A stretch of DNA of 31,051 nt from Bacteroidales bacterium (GTDB taxonomy: Bacteria; Bacteroidota; Bacteroidia; Bacteroidales; UBA7960), in assembly GCA_007131125.1 (NCBI GenBank), contig SLRE01000121.1:1-31051 (forward strand). The letters are read 5' to 3'. Shown here in pieces: positions 25,186 through 31,051 of this stretch. Below the pieces are notes generated by a model. The model was given only the letters and a program-made list of their open reading frames with translations, was not told where the DNA came from and made no database searches. Within the stretch, counting starts at the first letter, position 1; each line of letters starts with the position of its first letter. The translations under genes were made by a program, and so were the position numbers.

Positions 25186-26538
25186 ATGTTGGAAAATTAC
25201 TTTTTTGATCGGAGAGTCAGAAAGAAGTTCAGGGGCTTTGAGCCGGAACCTCCGGTAGGCATGTGGCAAAAAATAGATGAGGGCCTCAGCCCGGCCCCGG
25301 CCAGGCCTGTTTTTCCGCATTTTATGAGGGTTGCAGCCTCTGTGGCGGTATTGCTGCTTGCAGGGTTTTCAATCTGGTATATTTGGGATGAACCTTCAAC
25401 TGAACCCGTTTTGTCCGGTCTGGAAAGCCCCTCCATGGTTATTCCTGTTTTGACAGAGGCAACTCCTGAATTGATGCATGAAAGGGAAGCAGCTGCCAGA
25501 GCAATCCCTGCAGTTTATTCTGAAACGCAGCAGACAGAGGAAACCACAGCAAAACAACAAACTGAATTCGTTGAGGCTCAACGCAGTACTATGTTAAGCT
25601 TTTCCTCCTTTGATTCACCCGAACTCCGGCTAAAAGGATACCAGCCTGCTTTTGAATCAGAAGATGGAGAAGCCCCCATTTTTTCGGATTTTGCTGATTT
25701 CCTTGCCGATGAAACTCTTTTGTCCTCCAACCGGGAGACACAACCCGGCAATTTTTCCTTAAGTGTGCATTTTGCTCCCCAGTATAATCACCGTTACCTT
25801 TCTCCACGCGGAGAATCGGGTTTTATGGGCATTCCGTTTGAAAACCTTGAAGAAACCATCAACACCTATAGCTTTGGATTGTCGGGTAACTTCAATATTA
25901 CCCGCAGGTTTGCAGTGCAAACAGGCCTGCATTATCTGAATATCGGACAGTATGTTGATGAGATCCTGGCTTACGGGCATATCCACAAAAAGGAAATCTA
26001 CCAGTTGGATCCCGGCCGTCCTTTCTCTCATCCCCAAACCATAATTACCTCACAAGGCACCATTCGCCTGAAGGATGCCTCACTCTATTTTGCCGATGTT
26101 CAGTCATTCCGCGTAATGACCAATAAGCAGACTCTTGGATTTGATGATCCCAAATATTTACGGCAAAGAGAAAAAGGCCTGACGCAAAGCTTTGGCTATC
26201 TGGAAATCCCCCTGATTTTCCGCTACATGGTTTTTGAAAACCAGGTGGGCATCCATCTTAAAGGAGGCATTACCGGGAATTACCTTGTCAGGAATGAAGT
26301 TTTCCTGGGCAGAGACACAAGGCAGGAATCCATAGGGGAGACCCATGGATTGAGAAACGTTAACTTTTCTGCCATTGGTGGATTTGTCATGTCGGTACCC
26401 CTTTCACCACGAATGAGCCTGAACCTTGAGCCGACTGCACAAATATTCCTGCACTCTGTTGGTGACAATAGGTTCATAGATGGCAGAGCCTTCCCTTATA
26501 ACTTCTCACTGTATTCAGGGATTTCTTACCGGTTCTAG
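25186..26538 (+). CDS. putative dual membrane-spanning anti-sigma factor with outer-membrane beta-barrel
   Basis: A 450-residue protein likely to cross both membranes. The cytoplasmic N-terminus (about 1-46) has the EPEPPVGMWQKI motif (19-30), a short form of the E-P-P-x3-W-x2-I segment seen in Bacteroidota sigma-regulating proteins. One transmembrane helix follows (about 48-67, RVAASVAVLLLAGFSIWYIW). A roughly 120-residue Glu/Gln/Ser-rich linker spans the periplasm. From about 188 amphipathic strands appear (FSLSVHFAPQYNHRYL, RRFAVQTGLHYLNIGQY), ending YSGISYRF, whose terminal Phe is the classic signal for outer-membrane barrels. No signal peptide is needed because the N-terminus stays inside. 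It matches the Dma architecture described in Bacteroides thetaiotaomicron, where the partner is an upstream ECF sigma. A plain PorT-type barrel with a signal anchor is the alternative. Confidence 0.82.
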   Translation: MLENYFFDRRVRKKFRGFEPEPPVGMWQKIDEGLSPAPARPVFPHFMRVAASVAVLLLAGFSIWYIWDEPSTEPVLSGLESPSMVIPVLTEATPELMHEREAAARAIPAVYSETQQTEETTAKQQTEFVEAQRSTMLSFSSFDSPELRLKGYQPAFESEDGEAPIFSDFADFLADETLLSSNRETQPGNFSLSVHFAPQYNHRYLSPRGESGFMGIPFENLEETINTYSFGLSGNFNITRRFAVQTGLHYLNIGQYVDEILAYGHIHKKEIYQLDPGRPFSHPQTIITSQGTIRLKDASLYFADVQSFRVMTNKQTLGFDDPKYLRQREKGLTQSFGYLEIPLIFRYMVFENQVGIHLKGGITGNYLVRNEVFLGRDTRQESIGETHGLRNVNFSAIGGFVMSVPLSPRMSLNLEPTAQIFLHSVGDNRFIDGRAFPYNFSLYSGISYRF

Positions 26539-26571
26539 ATTGTCAATCCTGTTTTTAGGGTTTCTTTCGGA

Positions 26572-27315
26572 TTACAAAGTTCCCACCGGCATCATGTAAA
26601 GCACATCGTACTGGTCATCAAGTTGCAGTATCCTTTCCACTTCTTCGTCTCTGTAAGCCCCGATAACAACTGTTCCAAGGTCAAGAGCGGCGGCCTGAAG
26701 GTGCAGGTTTTGGGATGCATGGCCTATTTCATTGTAAACATAGCGCCTGCCCCGGTCACCGTATCGGTCAGTAGTTCTTTCAAATTCTGCTGCAAAAACA
26801 AACACGGCCCCTCCTTCAGCCAGCATTGACTGGCTCAGGGATGCCCTTGCAAGATCAGACCCGATATCGGCTTCACGGATAAACTCCAGCTCATGCTCAT
26901 GGGGGTGGTAGTGGTAAATCCCTTTTTTCAGGTCTTGCACATTGTTCACTACCACAAACATCTCCAGTGGAAAGGTGGCACCTGCGGAAGGAGCGGTCCG
27001 GAATCCTCTCCGCTCATCGGTAATTCCCTGGGCCGACCACAACAACTGAGAAACCTGCTCAAGAGTTAAAGGGTCGGTCTGGTAACTGCGGATGGAGCGA
27101 CGCAAAGTAAGGGCTTTTTCAAGGCTCATTTCGCCGTCTGTAACAGGGTTAGGCAATGCAATGGTGCTGCCCGGGCTTAAATTAAGATTCTGGCTATTGG
27201 TTTGCATAACGTTTTCATTTGTGTTTGGGGTTACCGTGCGGGATGAAATTTTAAAAACAATGGCAACAATTCCAATAAATGCAAAAACCGCAAGGATATA
27301 GACATATTTTTTCAT
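26572..27315 (-). CDS. membrane-anchored SagB/ThcOx-type nitroreductase-family oxidoreductase
   Basis: A 247-residue flavoenzyme-like protein. An N-terminal hydrophobic segment (about 4-22, YVYILAVFAFIGIVAIVFKI) without a lipobox Cys should anchor it with the enzyme domain outside the cytoplasm. The nitroreductase fold follows: SLEKALTLRRSIRSYQTDPL, EQVSQLLWSAQGITDERRG, RTAPSAGATFPLEMFVVV, then NEIGHASQNLHLQAAALDLG with GTVVIGAY. This is the SagB-type subgroup, which in peptide clusters oxidises azolines using FMN. Here no peptide-maturation genes adjoin it, so the substrate is unknown. The start is set at ATG 27315 because a -7 box at 27345-27352 lies just upstream; an extension to 27462 would place the signal anchor internally. 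Confidence 0.85.
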   Translation of the reverse strand: MKKYVYILAVFAFIGIVAIVFKISSRTVTPNTNENVMQTNSQNLNLSPGSTIALPNPVTDGEMSLEKALTLRRSIRSYQTDPLTLEQVSQLLWSAQGITDERRGFRTAPSAGATFPLEMFVVVNNVQDLKKGIYHYHPHEHELEFIREADIGSDLARASLSQSMLAEGGAVFVFAAEFERTTDRYGDRGRRYVYNEIGHASQNLHLQAAALDLGTVVIGAYRDEEVERILQLDDQYDVLYMMPVGTL

Positions 27316-27344
27316 TTTCCTGTATTTTTTTGGGTTTGATCTAC

Positions 27345-27352
27345 CAAAGTTA
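27345..27352 (-). promoter_or_regulatory. -7 promoter element of the nitroreductase-family gene
   Basis: The minus strand reads TAACTTTG, a perfect TAnnTTTG match, 29 nt before ATG 27315. No clear -33 box is visible. Confidence 0.5.
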
Positions 27353-27496
27353 TAAAGGTTTTGGAAGAAATCCTGCATGTTTTGTGATATTGAAAAGCGT
27401 AAAAATCCTGTCCTCATAAAACCCTTTTCAGGCAGGAAAAACCGTTGACTTCCATTCGGCATGGGTTCAAATTTAGAATCAGTATAAATAGGGGTT

Positions 27497-27532
27497 TTTG
27501 CATATAAAAAAATTATAAAAAAGCTACCTTTG
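27497..27532 (+). promoter_or_regulatory. promoter of the redox fusion gene
   Basis: TTTG at 27497-27500 and TACCTTTG at 27525-27532 have a 24-nt spacer, slightly long. The leader would be about 90 nt. Confidence 0.5.
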
Positions 27533-27628
27533 CGGTGGAAATGCTGGTATACAAGGCTTAAAGGATTTTTTAAGTAAAAAAAATTTTGTTACCAAACGTT
27601 TTTTTTTGGATATAAATCGCAGAATTCG

Positions 27629-30600
27629 ATGCATAAAATAACCCAACACCCCATTATTCAAATTCCCGACCGGGACGATGTTCATTTTCAGTACAATGGA
27701 ACCAGGGTAAAAGGAGAAAAAGGATTTACCATTGCTGCGGCGCTTCACCGCGCAGGTTTTCCCATTCATAGCCATAGCCTTAAAAATCGCAGCCGCAGCC
27801 TTGAGTGCGGCATTGGCAAATGCAGTGCCTGCGAGATGCTTGTTGACGGAGAAATAAAACGCATTTGCATTACCCCGGTTGACCAGGTAAAAACAGTCGC
27901 CGAGATTCCTAAGGATTATGTTGCCGAACCATCGGTATTTGTAAAAAACCAGGGGATTAAGGTTTACAAAACCGATGTGGTGATTGTGGGAGCCGGGCCT
28001 GCAGGACTGGCCACCCGGGAGGTGTTAAACCAGCATGGGGTAAGCAATATTGTTGTTGACAGCAATGCCGAGATTGGCGGACAGTTTAACATGCAAACCC
28101 ATCAGTTTTTCTTTTTCGAAAAAGAGAAAAAATACGGGGGAATGCGCGGGTTTGAGATTTCCAGAACCCTTGCCGGAGATGACCACAGCGGCATCCTGCT
28201 CGACAGCACCGTTTGGGATATCTTTGAGGGCAACCGGGTGGCGGTAAAAGATTTCAAAAACCACGAAATCTATTATATCGATTGCCGGCATTTTGTTGTG
28301 GCAACCGGGGCGGTACCTTTTCTCCCGACCTTCCACAACGACGACCTGCCCGGAGTATACACCGCAGCGGTCATCCAAAAGATGATGAATACCGAGCTGA
28401 CATTACTGGGAAAAAATGTTTTAACAGTAGGTGCCGGGAATATCGGTTACCTGACCAGTTACCAGTTAACGCAGGCGGGTGCAAGGGTAAAGGCCATTAT
28501 CGAAGCATTGCCCCGGGAGGGTGGATTCCCGGTTCAGGCCAACCGCGTAAGGAGGCTGGGCATTCCGGTAATGCTTTCGCACATGCTGCTTGAAGCCGTT
28601 CCCAATAAAAAGGGTGATGGCATCAGTGGGGCAGTGGTTGCCCGCTCCGAGAACTTTAAGCCGGTGCCGGGAACAGAGCAACTTATTGAAGGCATAGACG
28701 CCATCAATATTTGCACCGGTTTGATGCCCGATGATACCCTGCTGGAAAAAGGGAAGGAAATGTTTGGCCGGAATTGCTACGGGGCAGGAGACGCCATCCG
28801 CATAGGAGAGGGAACCAGTGCCGTACTCCGGGGCAAACAGGTGGCATACGAGATTCTTGAGAACATGAGGCAACCCTTCAACTACGATGACTATATGCTG
28901 CTTTCCAAAGAGTATATTGACTCTCAGCAGCACCCGCTTGAAGTGATAAAAGAAGCCTATCTGCCTTCGGAGGAAAGGATGGAAAAACCTTTTGTGAGGA
29001 TTGACTGCACCTATGGCTTTGCCTGCAACCCCTGTGCTTTTGCCTGTAAATACGGGGCCATCACAAAGTCATCCACCAGCACGGTACCCGAAATTGATTT
29101 TGAGAAATGTGTCGGCTGCATGGATTGCGTTTATCAATGTCCCGGTCTTGCCATTTTCGGATACAACCTAAAAAGAGGGATCTTTTTCCTTCCCATTGAG
29201 TTTGATATGGAAGAGGGTGAGGAAGTTTTCCTGGTGGACAACCATGCCAATATTCTCGGTGAAGGGGTCATACAAAAGGTAATGCGCAAGGAAAACCTTA
29301 CGCACGTTGCCCGGGTAAAAGCCCAGGAAATGAAGTGGGAGGACCAACTAAAAGTCAGTGGATTCATTGTAAAAAAGGATTACCCTGAAAAGCTTGAAAT
29401 GAAGCCGTGGGAAGAAACGGTGGGAGCAGGCTTTTTTATGTGTCATTGCGATGATGTGGAGTTTGAAGATATATTAAGGGTTATCGGTGACCGCAAATTT
29501 ATTTCGGTAGAGGAAATTAAGCATACCACCCATCTTGGAATGGGGCCATGCCGTGGGAAACGCTGTATACAGCGGCTGAAGCTTAACCTCAGGCCTATGG
29601 GAATTGAGCTGACAGGAAGTTCAACTCCAAGGGCTCCCATGTCAAACCAGATCACCATTGGCGAGCTTTTCCCCTCCGAACACCACAATAATGTCGTTAC
29701 CAGCGTTGTAAATACCCGGCGCAGGATAGTTGAGACCAAAGCCCTGGTTGCAGGGGGTGGGATCGGGGGTAGCGCCCTGTTTCGGTTCCTTGCCGAGGAA
29801 GGTTACCAGCCAACTATGATCAACTATGGGTTTGGAGCTTCCTGGAGAAATATTGCCGGCGGAAGACCCGCCTTCAGCCTGCCCGAACTCACCGACATAG
29901 CCAGACACAACCTTGAACTGTTTAAAGAATTATCCGAAAAAGGGGATATCGATTTTCGGCAGATCCATTACATTACATTTGCCCACGACGAGCAAATGTA
30001 CCGCGCCCTGAAAGAGTCCATGGCCTGGCAGAAAGCGGTAATGCTCAAGCCCTCACAGTTTCGTGATGAGATTTCTCCCTTTTTCAATACCTCCAACAAC
30101 AAATACCTGGCTGCTCTTAAGACCAGCGAATGCTGGCAGGCAACTCCCGGAAAAGTTATCGAAACCCTGCGTCAGCTGGGAATAAATCACGGAGGAGAGC
30201 TGCTGGAAAACTGCCGCCTGGTTGATGTTGAAAAAAGCGGTGATTCTTACAAGGCCATTGTTCGCGATCATAACGGAGAATACGTGGAGTACCACACCCC
30301 ATTGTTCATCAATGCCCTTGGGGATGAGGGAGATAAATTTGCAAGGATGCTTGATATTGAAACCGGCCTTTTCCCGGTAAAGCACCAGGCTTTTATTACA
30401 CGTCGCCTTCCCATGCTCGGGTTGAACGGCCAGCCTTTGGATATGCTCATTGACCGCAGGAACTATAAAGGCTTTACCGCGGTTTACGGGCAGCAGCTTG
30501 GGGATACCGGACAAATTATTGGTTGTGCTTCACCGGCAGTTGAACCCTATGAAACCGACAAAGACCTGAAGATCAACTCCAAAGAGTTTGCCGAAATTGT

Positions 30601-30859
30601 TTCGGAAATTTTTGTGGACTGGATACCGCAAACCTCGGCGGTGGGCTTTCAGGCCCTGTGGGCAGGATATTACAATGAACCACGGATGATCATTGATGTT
30701 GAAAAAGGCCTGTTTCTCGGCCTCAGAGGGCAAGGCTTCATGCTCGGGCAGTACCTTGCAAGGTTATATGTTGATGAACTGACCGGAAAAAAAGTGCCGG
30801 ATTATTTCCACAGGCTGAAACTTGGAGGGGATGCACTGCTGGAGAAAGCATTCAAGTAA
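27629..30859 (+). CDS. multidomain FAD/Fe-S oxidoreductase (HcnA-HcnB-HcnC or sarcosine/proline dehydrogenase-like fusion)
   Basis: A 1076-residue cytosolic redox enzyme uniting modules usually split over separate subunits. Residues 1-100 are a [2Fe-2S] ferredoxin domain (C60, C65, C68, C80). Residues 112-450 form an FAD/NAD(P) pyridine-nucleotide-disulfide-type domain: GAGPAG at 121-126, ATGAVP at 225-230, second fold GAGNIG at 268-273, and GAGD at 385-388. Residues 455-510 hold two [4Fe-4S] sites (C460, C466, C469, C473; C494, C497, C500, C504). Residues 603-650 are a BFD-type [2Fe-2S] module (C605, C607, C641, C646). Residues 700-1076 form a DAO-type FAD domain starting GGGIGG (709-714). 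Relatives oxidise amines or imino acids (sarcosine, proline, hydroxyproline, opines) or make cyanide from glycine. The substrate here is unknown. It has its own promoter and terminator. Confidence 0.87.
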   Translation: MHKITQHPIIQIPDRDDVHFQYNGTRVKGEKGFTIAAALHRAGFPIHSHSLKNRSRSLECGIGKCSACEMLVDGEIKRICITPVDQVKTVAEIPKDYVAEPSVFVKNQGIKVYKTDVVIVGAGPAGLATREVLNQHGVSNIVVDSNAEIGGQFNMQTHQFFFFEKEKKYGGMRGFEISRTLAGDDHSGILLDSTVWDIFEGNRVAVKDFKNHEIYYIDCRHFVVATGAVPFLPTFHNDDLPGVYTAAVIQKMMNTELTLLGKNVLTVGAGNIGYLTSYQLTQAGARVKAIIEALPREGGFPVQANRVRRLGIPVMLSHMLLEAVPNKKGDGISGAVVARSENFKPVPGTEQLIEGIDAINICTGLMPDDTLLEKGKEMFGRNCYGAGDAIRIGEGTSAVLRGKQVAYEILENMRQPFNYDDYMLLSKEYIDSQQHPLEVIKEAYLPSEERMEKPFVRIDCTYGFACNPCAFACKYGAITKSSTSTVPEIDFEKCVGCMDCVYQCPGLAIFGYNLKRGIFFLPIEFDMEEGEEVFLVDNHANILGEGVIQKVMRKENLTHVARVKAQEMKWEDQLKVSGFIVKKDYPEKLEMKPWEETVGAGFFMCHCDDVEFEDILRVIGDRKFISVEEIKHTTHLGMGPCRGKRCIQRLKLNLRPMGIELTGSSTPRAPMSNQITIGELFPSEHHNNVVTSVVNTRRRIVETKALVAGGGIGGSALFRFLAEEGYQPTMINYGFGASWRNIAGGRPAFSLPELTDIARHNLELFKELSEKGDIDFRQIHYITFAHDEQMYRALKESMAWQKAVMLKPSQFRDEISPFFNTSNNKYLAALKTSECWQATPGKVIETLRQLGINHGGELLENCRLVDVEKSGDSYKAIVRDHNGEYVEYHTPLFINALGDEGDKFARMLDIETGLFPVKHQAFITRRLPMLGLNGQPLDMLIDRRNYKGFTAVYGQQLGDTGQIIGCASPAVEPYETDKDLKINSKEFAEIVSEIFVDWIPQTSAVGFQALWAGYYNEPRMIIDVEKGLFLGLRGQGFMLGQYLARLYVDELTGKKVPDYFHRLKLGGDALLEKAFK

Positions 30860-30894
30860 TTTTGGATTGATGCCTGCAAAACATAAAGCGCTTT

Positions 30895-30959
30895 TAATTA
30901 TCAAATGTCTTTAGGGCACTGGATTGCAGTAATCCATTGATAATTATTGTTTTTTTTTT
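30895..30959 (+). terminator. terminator with nested hairpin after the redox fusion gene
   Basis: The outer arms TAATTATCAA (30895-30904) and TTGATAATTA (30937-30946) are perfectly complementary. Inside, TGGATT-GCAGT-AATCCA forms a second perfect hairpin that abuts the right arm. The sequence then runs TTG and ten or more T. It lies 36 nt after the stop. Confidence 0.8.
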
Positions 30960-30980
30960 CACATAATAGTTTTATCTTTG
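30947..30980 (+). promoter_or_regulatory. promoter of the gene at the right edge
   Basis: TTG at 30947-30949 and TATCTTTG at 30973-30980 have a 23-nt spacer. The -33 box sits in the T-run of the preceding terminator, so the two signals overlap. Confidence 0.6.
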
Positions 30981-31006
30981 CAGCCTTTGAAAAATCCGAA
31001 AGCATT

Positions 31007-31051
31007 TTGAATTCTTTAAAGCCATACGAAATTAATTTTGTCGGGTTGTCC
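31007..31051 (+). CDS. 5' end of a gene, probably DUF177/YceD-like (cut by window edge)
   Basis: Fifteen codons from a TTG start: (M)NSLKPYEINFVGLS. The pattern of a short polar start, then Y-x-I-x-F-x-G-L, resembles the N-terminus of Bacteroidota DUF177 (YceD) proteins, which usually sit just before rpmF (L32) and are linked to 23S rRNA accumulation. The promoter at 30947-30980 predicts a transcript start near 30987, so the TTG at 31007 fits. Only this much is visible, so the assignment is tentative. Confidence 0.45.
   Translation, partial: MNSLKPYEINFVGLS

Larger units (their letters stand above)
27316..27628. other. 313-nt divergent intergenic region with two promoters
   Basis: The gap separates the nitroreductase-family gene (minus) from the redox fusion (plus). 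It contains the -7 box for each side and AT-rich spacer sequence. No ORF or RNA gene with support was found. Confidence 0.55.

Noticed and set aside
27316..27462. N-terminal extension of the nitroreductase-family protein by 49 residues
   Set aside because: The extension would put the hydrophobic anchor in the interior and would run across the -7 box at 27345-27352.

Overview
The window looks like a chromosomal segment of a Bacteroidota bacterium, most likely Bacteroidales or Marinilabiliales-like. The signs are Bacteroidota-type promoters (TTTG, then TAnnTTTG about 16-24 nt later) in front of many genes, almost no Shine-Dalgarno sequences, a protein with a type IX secretion (gliding-motility type) C-terminal domain, surface-export signals on lipoproteins, a long Lys/Glu-rich IF-2 linker, and the gene order tdk - hypothetical - rsmI. 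No phage, insertion sequence, CRISPR array or rRNA was seen. The window ends inside a gene.

Layout. A tRNA-Gln(UUG) lies on the minus strand at the left edge. It is followed by a large DUF2723/GT117-type membrane glycosyltransferase (347-3448). Next is the rimP-nusA-infB translation/transcription operon (3617-8435), which has a hairpin and a small overlapping leader ORF ahead of rimP, and then pgi (8567-9919). Convergent to pgi are a small lipocalin-like surface lipoprotein and thymidine kinase. Divergent from tdk is a disordered-linker protein of unknown function plus rsmI, which converge on lepA (13037-14827). A secreted CUB/PKD/P-domain/CHU_C protein (15136-17199) and an AbgT-family transporter (17375-18904) follow.

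The right half is more accessory. A GAF-like domain fused to a minimal nucleotidyltransferase overlaps a calcineurin-like phosphoesterase by 8 nt (19037-20774). A 747-residue TPR protein comes next, then a 593-nt gene-free gap with several inverted repeats, then a lipoprotein of unknown function (23699-24499). An ECF sigma factor and a protein combining a cytoplasmic anti-sigma-like N-terminus, one inner-membrane helix and a C-terminal outer-membrane beta-barrel (24626-26538) form a signalling pair that resembles the dual membrane-spanning anti-sigma (Dma/Das) systems. A membrane-anchored SagB-type nitroreductase (minus strand) and a 1076-residue fusion redox enzyme (27629-30859) are divergent. 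The fusion carries [2Fe-2S] ferredoxin, FAD/NAD, two [4Fe-4S], BFD and DAO modules. The last 45 nt are probably the start of a DUF177/YceD-type gene.

The most interesting items are the sigma/dual-membrane anti-sigma pair, the GAF-nucleotidyltransferase/phosphoesterase pair, the one-polypeptide amine-dehydrogenase-like fusion, and the structured non-coding elements at 3538-3639 and 23168-23237. All assignments come from reading the sequence; no database search was run.
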